Positions 1-7,905 of a stretch of 29,938 nucleotides of DNA are shown here, one piece after another (position 1 is the first letter of the stretch; each line of letters begins with the position of its first letter). A model generated the notes under the pieces. That model was not told the DNA's origin, ran no database searches, and saw only the letters and a list, made by a program, of their open reading frames with translations. The DNA is from DATFMP01 sp041477795. GTDB lineage: Bacteria > SAR324 > JACQKK01. Made by a program: the position numbers and the translations under genes. The stretch spans positions 1 to 29,938 of the forward strand of contig JBGOUY010000013.1 in assembly GCA_041477795.1 (NCBI GenBank). The letters are read 5' to 3'.

Positions 1-44
1 AGCGGCTGCGCGGCGCATCGGGCGGCGCGTGCAAGGCGTGCCGC

Positions 45-326
45 TCAGTGGCGCACGTGGAATCCGGAGCCAAGCGGAAGCTGCCCCGCATCGGCGCTGC
101 GCACGTCGATCGCATCGACACGGGCCATGGGCGGCCCCTGCCGCAGCGCGGCCAGGAAGCGCTCCTTGACTCCGCCAGGCAGGCGGGCCACCAGCTCCAC
201 CTCGCCGCCCGGCAGGTTGCGCACCCAGCCCGCAATCCCCAGGCGCCGGGCCTGCTGCTCGGTGAAGTAGCGGAAGCCGACGCCCTGCACGCGCCCCCGC
301 ACCACGATATGAAAGAGATCCTCCAT
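45..326 (-). CDS. acyP: Acylphosphatase
   Basis: Small cytosolic enzyme that hydrolyses carboxyl-phosphate bonds of acylphosphates. The 93-residue protein has the usual family length and shows both signature elements: GRVQGVGFR at residues 11-19, with the phosphate-binding Arg19, and GWVRN at 33-37, with the catalytic Asn37. The single alpha/beta domain fills the protein and there is no signal peptide. It lies 18 bases after the DedA gene on the same strand, so the two are probably co-transcribed. The ribosome binding site is weak (a GGA about 14 bases ahead), which fits dependence on upstream translation. The physiological role of bacterial acylphosphatases is poorly defined. Confidence 0.93.
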   Translation of the reverse strand: MEDLFHIVVRGRVQGVGFRYFTEQQARRLGIAGWVRNLPGGEVELVARLPGGVKERFLAALRQGPPMARVDAIDVRSADAGQLPLGSGFHVRH

Positions 327-344
327 GCCGCGTCGATCCGCAGG

Positions 345-1094
345 TCAAGGCGCGGAGGCCCGCATGCGCCGCAGGTGCCAGGCCGCGTACAGCACGAGCA
401 GCACCACGGCTCCGGCGGCCAGCCAGTGCGAAGAGCGCTGCAACTGCAGCGCAAGCTCCTCCGGATTGGCGCCGAACCAGTAGCCCAGCCAGGCCAGCAC
501 GGACACCCACATCCCCGCGCCGAGCGAGGTGAGCAGGCAGAACGGCAGCAGGCGCATCCGCGCGAGCCCGGCGGGCAGGGAGATGAGGTGGCGGATGCCG
601 GGAATGAGGCGACCGGTGAAGGTGGAGATGGCGCCGTGGCGCTGGAACATCGCCTCGGCCTGCTCATAGCCCCGCTGCGAGAAGCGCACGTAACGCCCGA
701 AGCGCTTGATGCCGCGCAGCAGCAGCGGCCGGCCCAGGTAGAGTGCCAGGTAATAGTTGAAGAGCGCGCCCGCGAGCGATCCGGCCGTGCTCACCACGAC
801 CACCCACCCCACGTTCCAGTCCGGCAGGCGCCGCGCGAGATCTGCCGCCGGCGGCACCACGATTTCGGAGGGAAGGGGGAGGAGGCTCGACTCTATGAAC
901 ATCAGCGCGAACACGCCCCAGTAGCCAAGCCGGCGGATGACCGAATCGGCCAGCCACTGATTCAGCTGCGCCAGCCACACGACGAAGCCCGTGTGCAGCA
1001 GCGCATACAGCCCGGCAACGGCCGCCCCGCCCAGCAGGGCGAAGCCGGCGGCCCACAGGACGAGGCGCTTGTCGAAGGAACGGTCGGTGGCCAT
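345..1094 (-). CDS. DedA family (SNARE-associated/VTT domain) inner-membrane protein
   Basis: Polytopic inner-membrane protein of 249 residues. DedA/VTT proteins are linked to undecaprenyl-phosphate or phospholipid translocation and membrane homeostasis. Visible features: a hydrophobic N-terminal segment (about residues 12-33), the acidic reentrant-loop motif FIESSLLPLPSE, a glycine-rich amphipathic stretch, the conserved GRLIPGIRHLISLPAGLARM region that carries the family's essential arginines, and two C-terminal membrane segments ending in a basic tail. Length and motif order are normal. It precedes acyP in a likely two-gene unit; the thioesterase upstream is separated by about 157 bases. 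The exact substrate is not predictable. Confidence 0.9.
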   Translation of the reverse strand: MATDRSFDKRLVLWAAGFALLGGAAVAGLYALLHTGFVVWLAQLNQWLADSVIRRLGYWGVFALMFIESSLLPLPSEIVVPPAADLARRLPDWNVGWVVVVSTAGSLAGALFNYYLALYLGRPLLLRGIKRFGRYVRFSQRGYEQAEAMFQRHGAISTFTGRLIPGIRHLISLPAGLARMRLLPFCLLTSLGAGMWVSVLAWLGYWFGANPEELALQLQRSSHWLAAGAVVLLVLYAAWHLRRMRASAP

Positions 1095-1251
1095 GCGGCG
1101 CGGTCGAGGAGTCGGATCCAGCGACGGCGGTGGCCTCGCGGCGCGCCGTCGTCGGCGCGGCGGGAGGGGCCGGGGCGGGGCGCCCGGGTTGGCCCCAGTA
1201 TAGACTGTCGCGTGCGGCCTGTCTCGCCGGCGCGGCCGGCGCCGCGCGCGG

Positions 1252-1695
1252 CTAGTCGCTGCGTTCCACCACCATCAGCGTCATCAGGTGCGCGCCGCAC
1301 AGCACCTCGCGGTCGGCCTGTGCAGCATAGACCTCCGCGGCACTGACGACGAGGCTGCGGCCCGCGCGCACGACGCGGCCCCGCGCGATGAGCGCCTCGC
1401 CCTGGCCCGGCGCCAGGATGTTCACCTTGAACTCCACGGTCAGCAGCCCCTTGCCGGCGGGGATGACCGTGTAGCCCGCCGCGCCGCCGGCGTTGTCCGC
1501 CAGCGTGGCGATGAGCCCGCCGTGGAAGAAGCCATCGTGCTGGGTCAGCGCGCGCTGGTAGGGCAGGCGGATTTCCGCGTGGCCGGGCGTCACGGCGGTC
1601 AGCACCGCGCCAATGTGCTCCATGAACGGCTGTCCGGCGAACATGGAGCGGGTGGCACGCTCGAAGTCCGGATTGGCCGCGCTCCATTCCGACAT
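1252..1695 (-). CDS. PaaI-family hotdog-fold thioesterase
   Basis: Predicted acyl-CoA thioesterase of 147 residues in the PaaI/YigI-like hotdog group. The motif HDGFFHGGLIATLADNAGG contains the HGG...D core that forms the thioesterase active site; the central helix and beta-sheet strands (TVEFKVNILAPGQGEALIARG) follow in normal order. I chose the ATG at 1695 because AAGGA sits eight bases ahead of it. Two upstream in-frame ATGs (1704 and 1728) would add 3 or 11 residues, and the first lies within that same ribosome binding site. Such enzymes usually remove aryl- or acyl-CoA dead ends; nothing nearby identifies the substrate. Confidence 0.88.
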   Translation of the reverse strand: MSEWSAANPDFERATRSMFAGQPFMEHIGAVLTAVTPGHAEIRLPYQRALTQHDGFFHGGLIATLADNAGGAAGYTVIPAGKGLLTVEFKVNILAPGQGEALIARGRVVRAGRSLVVSAAEVYAAQADREVLCGAHLMTLMVVERSD

Positions 1696-1819
1696 GCTGT
1701 GCATCCTTTCCTGATTGCGAGGGTGCAACCCAACGATCGTTCGCTTGGTGGCGGTCGCCGGGCCAGCCGCCGGCCCGGCGCCTGCCGGGCCCGGGCGGGG
1801 CGCTGCAGCTGGGCGGGGG

Positions 1820-2737
1820 TCAGGTGGCGGCTCTGATGGGCACGGGCGTGCCCTTGGCGCCGAACTTCTGGAACTGTGCGGGGATATCCAGCCCGGCCAT
1901 CCGGTTCCAGGCCTGCGTGAGGCGCTGGGTGACCGCGCCCGGCACGGCCTTGCCCACCGGGCGGCCGTTCAGCGAGGCGATCGGCAGCACGCAGTAGCTG
2001 GTGGTGGTGCAGAACGCCTCGTCTGCCGTGTACAGGTCGTAAGGCTGCAGATCTCCCTCCTCCAGCGGCAGGCCCTCCGTGCCGATCAGCTCCAGCGTGG
2101 TCATGCGCGTCACGCCTTCCAGGATCGCCCGCGAGGTGGGCGTGCGGATGCGGCCGCCGCGCACGACGAACAGGTTGCCGTAGATCACCTCGGCCAGGTT
2201 CCCGTGCTCGTCCAGCAGCACGCTGAGCGAGTTGGGGTCGATCTGCTTGCCCTCCAGGTCCGCCAGCACCATGTTCAACCGGCTGGTCGCCTTGAGCTTG
2301 GGGTCCATCCCGATCTGGGCGCTGGAGCGCACGGAGGGGATCACGAGCGGGACGCCCTTGGCATAGAAAGGGGCGTAGCGCTCGAAGGGCAGGGGGTCCA
2401 CGATCACAGAGACGAAGGCCTTGTTGCCGGGCTCGCGCGAGATCGTCTCGGTCACCCAGAAGTCGCCATGGCGGCCCAGCAGGGGCCGGTTGCGCGCGGT
2501 CGTCTCTTCGGCGACCTCCGCCAGCTCGTCCATGGTGAGGCCCGGGTCGATGCGCACGTAGTGCAGCGAGCGCTCCAGGCGTTCCAGGTGCGCCGCGAGG
2601 CGGAACAGCTTGCCGTTGAACGTGCGCTCCGTATCGAACACGCCATCGCCGAGGCGGTAGCCGCGACTGTTGATGGGCATGACGGCCTGGCTGGCCGGGA
2701 GGAACTTGCCGTTGACCCAGTAGGTGAACTCTTCCAT
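1820..2737 (-). CDS. Class IV PLP-dependent aminotransferase (branched-chain / D-amino acid type)
   Basis: Fold-type IV aminotransferase, 305 residues. The N-terminus has the typical YWVNGKF and YRLGDGVFDTERTFNGK elements. Lys149 in the LKATSRLN segment matches the PLP Schiff-base lysine, and Glu183 in GNLAEVIYGNLF is the conserved cofactor glutamate. The phosphate-binding region around TRMTTLEL and the TADEAFCTTT segment are also present. The start at 2737 has GGGGAG about five bases ahead; an upstream ATG at 2782 would add 15 residues without family similarity. IlvE-like, D-alanine transaminase-like and aminodeoxychorismate lyase-like enzymes share these motifs. The FDTERTF active-site edge and length fit the BCAT/DAT side, but specificity is uncertain. 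It stands divergent from glgA. Confidence 0.88.
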   Translation of the reverse strand: MEEFTYWVNGKFLPASQAVMPINSRGYRLGDGVFDTERTFNGKLFRLAAHLERLERSLHYVRIDPGLTMDELAEVAEETTARNRPLLGRHGDFWVTETISREPGNKAFVSVIVDPLPFERYAPFYAKGVPLVIPSVRSSAQIGMDPKLKATSRLNMVLADLEGKQIDPNSLSVLLDEHGNLAEVIYGNLFVVRGGRIRTPTSRAILEGVTRMTTLELIGTEGLPLEEGDLQPYDLYTADEAFCTTTSYCVLPIASLNGRPVGKAVPGAVTQRLTQAWNRMAGLDIPAQFQKFGAKGTPVPIRAAT

Positions 2738-3075
2738 AGGGCTCCCCGCAAGACGTGAATGGGCGGTGACCTGCACGCGCACGGTATCGCCTCCGGCGTC
2801 GATTGGGAAGCGGCCGGCCGGCGCGGGTGCGGTCGAAGGGGTGCCGGTCGCGGCCAGGCGCGGAACTTATTCCAGTGCCCGTCGTCTAAGGCGTATTCGG
2901 CCCCTGCCGGCCCGCCAGGCGCATCCCGGCGGAGGTGGGTGCCAGCCCCCGTCAGGCGCGGGGCAGGGGACCTGGGAACCCCCTGCGGCACGACGAATTC
3001 AAATGCGCCGACCGTCGGGGCATGCTACCGTTAATTTACGTCGGGGGCATTATTGCGCTGTGCGGAACGCATTCC
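2738..3075. other. Divergent intergenic region between aminotransferase and glgA
   Basis: About 338 bases between two divergently transcribed genes. It should hold both promoters, but I see no convincing pair of -35/-10 hexamers on either strand. The stretch nearest glgA (about 3021-3060) is locally AT-richer, with a CATTAT at 3048-3053. An open frame that extends glgA upstream through this region has no family similarity and is taken as non-coding. Confidence 0.5.
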
Positions 3076-4548
3076 ATGAAAATCCTGTTCGCCACGATGG
3101 AAGTCGCCCCCTTCTCCAAGGTGGGCGGGCTTGGCGACGTGTCCAAGGCGCTCCCGCAGGCGCTGTCCCTGCAGGACGTCGCGGTCACCATCATCACGCC
3201 GTGGTACCGCAGCCTGCCCGAGCGCTCGCCGCTGCTCCAGGCCATGCGCACGGTGCGTCGCACCTTCCTGCCGCTGGGCGACGAGAAGGTCGCCGTGTCA
3301 TGGCTGACGCCGGAGGAACCGCACAACGGAGTGGAACTGATCTTCGTTGACGAGCCGCGCTACCTCTCCCGCAACGGCCCCTACCTGACCGGCGGGCAAT
3401 CGGCGGACTACCCCCAGGAGCCGCAGGCCTCGATCCTGTTCGCCAAGGCCATCGTGGACTGGGTGGCCGGCAGCGGGCGCGTCTACACGGCCGTGCACCT
3501 GAACGAGCACCACACGGCGCTGGCCGCGCGGATGCTGCGCCAGCTGCCCAATCCGCCGCCGGTAGTGCTGACGGTGCACAACTTCGGGCACCAGGGCGTC
3601 TATGAGCCGTCTGTGCTGCCGCTGCTGGGGCTGCCGGTGGACGGGTTCTATCCGGGCGGACCGCTGGAGTTCTACGGCAAGGTGAACTTCCTCAAGGCGG
3701 GCGTCTGCTACAGCGACGCGGTGACGACCGTGAGTGAGACCTACCGCCAGGAGGTGATGACTCAGTACGAGTACGGCCGCGGCCTGGAAGGGCTGATGCA
3801 GTCCCGCGCGGACCGCTTCTTCGGCATCATCAATGGTATCGACGACACCGAGTGGAGCCCGCGCTCCAGCCCGCACATCGCGCCGCACTTTTCCGAGGCG
3901 CGGCTGTCCGGCAAGCACACGGTCAAGTCGCGCCTGCTGGAGGAGTTGCACCTGCCCAAGACCGTGCTCACGTCGCCCCTGGTGGCCGTGATCCTGCGGC
4001 TGGTGGAGCAGAAGGGGATCGACCTGATCTTGTCGGTGGCCGAGCGGCTGCTGAGCCAGTCCACGGCCCTGGTGGTGATGGGCGAGGGCAGCGCGCACTA
4101 CCAGAAGGCGCTGCAGGAGTTGGCCGTGCGCCATCCGGAGCGCTGCCGCGTGCTGACGCGCTACGACGAGGGATTGGCGCACCGCATCACCGCGGGCGCC
4201 GACATCTTCCTCATGCCTTCGCGCTTCGAGCCTTGCGGCCTGAACCAGCTCTACAGCCTGGCCTTCGGCACGGTGCCGGTGGTGCGGCACACGGGCGGGC
4301 TGGCCGATACGGTGATCGACGCGCGCTATCACCCGGAGATCGGCACGGGCTTCACGTTCCGCGACTCCACCCCGCAGGCGTTCTGGCGGGCCCTATCTGG
4401 CGCGCTGGAGGCATACCAGGATCGTCCCGGCTGGCGCAAGATGATGCGCCGCGGCATGCGCGAAGTGCACGCCTGGGAGGCCTCGGCGCGCAGCTATATC
4501 GGGCTCTATCAGTTGCTTGCGGGCGGCACGGCGCCCCGCGCCGCCTGA
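3076..4548 (+). CDS. glgA: Glycogen synthase (ADP-glucose type, GT5)
   Basis: Transfers glucose from ADP-glucose to the non-reducing end of alpha-1,4-glucan. The 490-residue, two-domain GT-B protein has normal length. The N-terminal glycosyltransferase 5 domain begins MKILFATMEVAPFSKVGGLGD, with the nucleotide-sugar binding lysine at Lys15 of KVGGLGDV. HNFGHQGVY lies in the acceptor region. The C-terminal Rossmann domain has PSRFEPCGLNQLYSL, with the conserved Glu385 and Cys387, followed by the TGGLADTV loop. I chose the ATG at 3076, at the point where family similarity starts, with GGAA about nine bases ahead. No glgB, glgC or glgP is nearby, so it stands alone here. It converges on the dioxygenase remnant, whose open frame overlaps the last 40 bases. 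Confidence 0.95.
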   Translation: MKILFATMEVAPFSKVGGLGDVSKALPQALSLQDVAVTIITPWYRSLPERSPLLQAMRTVRRTFLPLGDEKVAVSWLTPEEPHNGVELIFVDEPRYLSRNGPYLTGGQSADYPQEPQASILFAKAIVDWVAGSGRVYTAVHLNEHHTALAARMLRQLPNPPPVVLTVHNFGHQGVYEPSVLPLLGLPVDGFYPGGPLEFYGKVNFLKAGVCYSDAVTTVSETYRQEVMTQYEYGRGLEGLMQSRADRFFGIINGIDDTEWSPRSSPHIAPHFSEARLSGKHTVKSRLLEELHLPKTVLTSPLVAVILRLVEQKGIDLILSVAERLLSQSTALVVMGEGSAHYQKALQELAVRHPERCRVLTRYDEGLAHRITAGADIFLMPSRFEPCGLNQLYSLAFGTVPVVRHTGGLADTVIDARYHPEIGTGFTFRDSTPQAFWRALSGALEAYQDRPGWRKMMRRGMREVHAWEASARSYIGLYQLLAGGTAPRAA

Positions 4549-4907
4549 AGCGCCGCACGACACACGCCATTCCTTCCACCATCGAGCGGATGAACGCTAC
4601 GCCGGCCGGCGGCTGAGGCCGTCGGCCTGCTGGGCGCCTCGCTCGTCACCGTGGGGCCGTCCCCAGCCACGGTGGTGCGGTGCATCAGGCGCCGGAAGCG
4701 GGTGCGGTCGAAGGGCCGCCCGCAGCGCAGGCTGAAGGCGAGCTGCGCGGCGTCGTCCAGGCGCTGGCCACGGAAGACCCGCACGCCGCAGCGGTCGATG
4801 GCGGCCTGGAGCGCGGCAAAGTCGCGGTCGGACAGGGGGCGCGAGAGGTCGACCCCGCCCACTTCGGCCGCGCAGTCCGGCCCGTGCTCGCGCAAGGTGA
4901 GGGTCAT
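4509..4907 (-). pseudogene. TauD/TfdA-type 2-oxoglutarate dioxygenase remnant with internal deletion
   Basis: The 132-codon open frame starts with a clear TauD/TfdA N-terminus (AEVGGVDLSRPLSDRDF at 14-30, then CGVRVFRGQ and AQLAFSL). It jumps directly at about residues 58-65 to the family's extreme C-terminus (GRPFDRTRFRR and LMHRTTVAGDGPTV). Intact members have about 280-300 residues. The core of roughly 180 residues is missing, including the HxD iron ligands, and the position expected for the distal iron-binding His holds Arg/Cys (RCGRPFD). The reading frame is kept. The sequence after about residue 90 is probably read-through into the 3' end of glgA on the other strand. The start at 4907 has AGGGG ahead and lies 49 bases after the VOC gene, so the intact gene was probably the second member of that unit. 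No activity is expected. Confidence 0.75.
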
Positions 4908-4956
4908 GGCGTTGACCCCTGCGTTCTGGGTTTGGTTTGGCAGCTCTTGTCCCGCG

Positions 4957-5526
4957 CTACTTGCGCAGGGAAGGATCGCGCAAGGTGGCGTCCTGGCCCG
5001 GCGGCGGATGGGCGATGGCCTCTTCCAGCGTGAACAGGTGGCGCCACTGGGAGGCGGGGCGCGAGGTGCCTTCCGAGCCGATCTGGTCCACGCCCCAGTA
5101 GATTTCCAGCCGGTGCCCATCGGGATCGCGGAACTCCACGGCCACCTGGCACCCCGCGCGGCGGCGGCCCTCGAAGTCGATGGGGGCGTTGTGCTTGCGC
5201 AAGTGATCGCGGGCGCGGAACACGTCGTCCAGGCTCGGCACCTCGAAGGCGATGTGGTGCAGCTCGATGTGCGGGGCCTCCCCCTTGCCCGCGCCGACCA
5301 GGGCCAGGCAGTGGTGATCGGGGTTGCAGCGCAGGAACACCATCCCGCCCGGCACCATCTCCTCCGGATAGACGTCGGAGACCTTGAAGCCCATCACCTG
5401 TGTGTAGAAGCGCGTGGAGCGCTCGATGTCGCTCACCAGGATCACCACGTGGCCCAGCTTGCCGATCTGGAACGGCATGCCGGTGGGCGGGTGCTGCTTG
5501 CGCAGCGCTGCGATGTCGATGGCCAT
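4957..5526 (-). CDS. VOC (glyoxalase/bleomycin resistance/extradiol dioxygenase) family protein
   Basis: A 189-residue protein with one vicinal-oxygen-chelate domain (about residues 22-145). The metal-ligand pattern of type I extradiol dioxygenases is visible: His26 in KLGHVVI, His90/His91 in ELHHIAFEV and Glu141 in HRLEIYW, with RDPDGHRLEIYWG as the closing motif. A C-terminal tail of about 40 residues follows. The start at 5526 is supported by AGGGGAG about eight bases ahead. The best guess is an Fe(II)-dependent ring-cleavage or related lyase; biochemical function cannot be fixed because VOC proteins vary widely. The dioxygenase remnant follows 49 bases downstream, suggesting a former two-gene aromatic or organic-acid degradation unit. 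Confidence 0.87.
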   Translation of the reverse strand: MAIDIAALRKQHPPTGMPFQIGKLGHVVILVSDIERSTRFYTQVMGFKVSDVYPEEMVPGGMVFLRCNPDHHCLALVGAGKGEAPHIELHHIAFEVPSLDDVFRARDHLRKHNAPIDFEGRRRAGCQVAVEFRDPDGHRLEIYWGVDQIGSEGTSRPASQWRHLFTLEEAIAHPPPGQDATLRDPSLRK

Positions 5527-5812
5527 GGCGGATTCTCCCCTGGGTGCGGCGCCGGGGGCTGCTACGGGCGCCGGGCAATGCCCATTCATACCCCTGGCCG
5601 ACCCGCCGCGGCAATCCCGGCGCTGCCCGCTGCGAGGGTGTGCCGGCGGGCGGAGGCGTTGCAGTGCGCCCCACCGCCCACCCTCGTCCTGTGCGGGTGC
5701 AGTCATGCTACACTGTCTGGAGCAGCGGCCCCGACCCCGATCCTGCAGCGCCGCCGCCCACGTGCCGGGAGGCTGGGCGGCGGAGGCCCCAACCCGACAA
5801 GGAGGAACGCTC

Positions 5813-6295
5813 TTGCCAACGTTCGATGTGGTCTCCGAGGTCAACCTGCACGAAGTGACCAACGCCCTGGACCAGGCCAACAAGGAAGTCAGCAACCGCT
5901 TCGACTTGAAGAGCACCGGCTCCTCCTGCCAGCGCGCGGAAGACGTCATCACCGTGGTGAGCGACGACAAGTTCCACCTGGAGCAGGTGGTGCAGGTGCT
6001 GATGAGCAAGCTGGCCAAGCGGCAGGTGGACCTGAAGAGCCTCAAGCTGGACGAGCCGGTGGAGTCCGGCCGCGAGGTGCGCCAGGCGATCACCATCCGC
6101 CAGGGCATCGATGGCACGCTGGGCAAGCAGATCGTCAAGATCGTGAAGGACTCCAAGAGCAAGACCCAGGCCAGCATCATGGAAGACAAGGTGCGCGTGA
6201 CGGGCAAGAAGCGCGACGATCTGCAGGCCGTGATCGCCCTGCTGAAGGAGTCCGGCATCGACCTGCCGCTGCAATTCATCAACTTCCGCGACTGA
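5813..6295 (+). CDS. yajQ: YajQ family nucleotide / cyclic di-GMP binding protein
   Basis: A 160-residue cytosolic protein of the YajQ (DUF520) family, which binds nucleotides and, in Xanthomonas, acts as a cyclic di-GMP receptor. The characteristic beginning PTFDVVSEVNLHEV, the NRFDLKST segment, the ITIRQGIDGTLGKQIVKIVK core and the C-terminal LPLQFINFRD are all present and the length is typical. The start codon is TTG at 5813: a near-perfect AAGGAGG (5800-5806) sits six bases ahead, and this is exactly where family similarity starts. The upstream in-frame extension is unlike the family. It appears monocistronic; the next gene is about 120 bases away on the same strand. Confidence 0.95.
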   Translation: MPTFDVVSEVNLHEVTNALDQANKEVSNRFDLKSTGSSCQRAEDVITVVSDDKFHLEQVVQVLMSKLAKRQVDLKSLKLDEPVESGREVRQAITIRQGIDGTLGKQIVKIVKDSKSKTQASIMEDKVRVTGKKRDDLQAVIALLKESGIDLPLQFINFRD

Positions 6296-6416
6296 CGGAG
6301 GGCAGAGCCGCCGCGCCCAGCCGGGCCCGCCCTGCGCGCAGGAGGGACGTGCGCAGCCCAGCCGCACCTGGCCAGGAGGCGGGAGCGCCGGCCGCGCAGC
6401 TCGCTCAGGAGGTGCC

Positions 6417-6821
6417 ATGGCTCGCTCGCATGAAACCGATCTCGCCACCGCCCGCTATGTCAACCTGACCACCTATCGCCGCGACGGCACGCCCGTCACC
6501 ACGCCCGTGTGGTGGGTCGCGCGCGGCGATCGCTTCTACGTGGGGACGACCCGCAACACGGGCAAGGTCAAGCGCATCCGCGCCAACGGGCGCGTGCGCG
6601 TGATCGCCTGCGACGCCAGCGGCCGGCGGGAGTCCGGCGTGGCCCGCGCAGGCACGGCGCGCCTCGTGGACGATCCGGCCCTGCGCGAGGAGGTGCAGCG
6701 CCTGCTCATCGCCAAGTACGGGCGCTGGATCTTTGCCTTCATGATGCTGATCTACCGGCTGCGGGGGGTGTATGCGGCGCGCGTGGTGCTGGAGCTGGAG
6801 CTGCGGCCGCCGGCCGCGTAG
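6417..6821 (+). CDS. PPOX-class (split beta-barrel) flavin/F420-type oxidoreductase
   Basis: A 134-residue protein of the pyridoxamine-5'-phosphate-oxidase-like split-barrel superfamily. The sequence YVNLTTYRRDGTPVTTPVWW is the typical N-terminal strand pair; YVGTTRNTGKVKRIRANGRV is the cofactor-phosphate binding stretch of these short PPOX enzymes. Members bind FMN or F420 and reduce or oxidise varied small molecules; which cofactor applies cannot be read here. AGGAGGTGCC directly precedes the ATG, so initiation is strong. The SDR gene follows after about 145 bases on the same strand and could be co-transcribed. A broken relative of this family lies at 12159-12428. Confidence 0.85.
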   Translation: MARSHETDLATARYVNLTTYRRDGTPVTTPVWWVARGDRFYVGTTRNTGKVKRIRANGRVRVIACDASGRRESGVARAGTARLVDDPALREEVQRLLIAKYGRWIFAFMMLIYRLRGVYAARVVLELELRPPAA

Positions 6822-6965
6822 GGGGCGCGAGCTGCAGCGGGCGGTCGTCCCTCCGCCGGCGGCTGGACAATCCCGGCGCCGTGCCGGATGGTGGGGGCGC
6901 GGCGCGGGCACGGCGAGCCCGGCCCCGGCGCCAGGGCCAACCGGTCCGCAGCGAGGAGCGCCCCA

Positions 6966-7724
6966 ATGGATCTGGGACTGCAAGGCAAGAAGGCGTTGGT
7001 GACCGGCAGCACGCGGGGCATCGGGCGGGCCATCGCCGAGCTGTTCGCCGCCGAGGGGGCGGACGTGGCCATCTGCGCGCGCACCGCCGAGAGCGTGCGC
7101 GAGGCTGCGGCGGCGCTGCAGAGCCGGGGCGTGCGCGTGCACAGCCAAGCCTTCGACGCGCGCGATGGGGCGGCGCTGCGGGCCTTCGTGAGCGGAGCGG
7201 CGCAGGCGCTGGGGGGGCTGGATATCCTCGTGCACAACGTGAGCGGCTGGGGCGGGCTGGACGAGGCGGCCTGGCGCACCACCTTCGAGGTGGACCTGCT
7301 GGGGGCCGTGCGCTGCGTGGAGGCGGCCCTGCCGGCGCTCAAGCGGTCCGGCACTGGCGCCATCGTCTTCATCAGCTCCACCGCGGCCGTGGAGGCCTTC
7401 CGCGGCCCGCGCTCCTACAATGCCATCAAGGCGGCGCTGATCGCCCACGCCAACAGCCTTTCCCAGGCGCTGGCGGGGGACGGCATCCGCGTCAACAGCG
7501 TCTCGCCCGGGCCGATCTTCCACACCGACGGCCCGTGGGACACCGTGAAGCGCAGCGACCCGGCTTTCTTCGAGACGGTGCGCGCCGGCATCCCCCTGGG
7601 CCGGCATGGCACGCCGCAGGAGGTGGCCAACGCCGTGGCCTTCCTGGCCAGCCCGGCGGCCAGCTTCATCACGGGCACCAACCTCATCGTGGACGGCGGC
7701 TTCACGCGGCGCGTGCAATTCTAG
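6966..7724 (+). CDS. Short-chain dehydrogenase/reductase (SDR)
   Basis: A 252-residue classical SDR. The NAD(P) binding motif is TGSTRGIG (13-20), and the catalytic triad is Ser138 (in VFISSTA), Tyr151 and Lys155 (YNAIK). The usual NNAG is replaced by HNVSG. The RVNSVSPGPIFHTDGP and C-terminal GTNLIVDGGF motifs are typical of FabG-like enzymes, and the proline-glycine after the active site is kept. The ATG at 6966 has GAGGAG seven bases ahead. Substrate unknown; the NVSG variant recalls the 3-oxoacyl-ACP-reductase-like SDRs of degradative gene clusters. It is convergent with comM. Confidence 0.9.
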   Translation: MDLGLQGKKALVTGSTRGIGRAIAELFAAEGADVAICARTAESVREAAAALQSRGVRVHSQAFDARDGAALRAFVSGAAQALGGLDILVHNVSGWGGLDEAAWRTTFEVDLLGAVRCVEAALPALKRSGTGAIVFISSTAAVEAFRGPRSYNAIKAALIAHANSLSQALAGDGIRVNSVSPGPIFHTDGPWDTVKRSDPAFFETVRAGIPLGRHGTPQEVANAVAFLASPAASFITGTNLIVDGGFTRRVQF

Positions 7725-7741
7725 CGCAGAAACAGCAACGG

Positions 7742-7868
7742 CTGCGAGGGAGCAAGCCCCCTCGCGCTCCCCGCATGGAGGGGCGCGGCTGCCGTGCAGC
7801 CGCGCCAGTGCTTGTTGCGGAACGGGTGCAGGGGGCTCGCTCCCTGCCGTGAGCCCCGCTCGCGGGGC
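7742..7868. repeat. Extragenic palindrome cluster between convergent genes
   Basis: Several inverted repeats lie between the ends of the SDR and comM genes. A perfect 11-bp stem with a three-base loop is at 7782-7806 (GGCGCGGCTGC / GCAGCCGCGCC). A six-bp stem is at 7853-7868 (GCCCCG / CGGGGC). Two outer arms (about 7746-7764 and 7829-7847) are near-perfect inverted copies of a GAGGGAGCAAGCCCCCT-like word. The whole block could fold into one long branched hairpin. It may act as a bidirectional transcription barrier or be a REP-like element; no T-run follows. Confidence 0.6.
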
Positions 7869-7905
7869 GATCCAATAGCACAGGTGCGGGGGCAGCGCCT
7901 CCGCG

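Noticed and set aside
48..1346. Long rightward open frame opposite acyP and the DedA gene
   Set aside because: Low-complexity Arg/His/Gln-rich translation typical of antisense frames in GC-rich DNA; three recognisable proteins lie on the other strand.
2935..3075. 47-residue N-terminal extension of glycogen synthase
   Set aside because: GT5 proteins start at MKILF; the extension has no similarity and no ribosome binding site, and it covers the promoter region.
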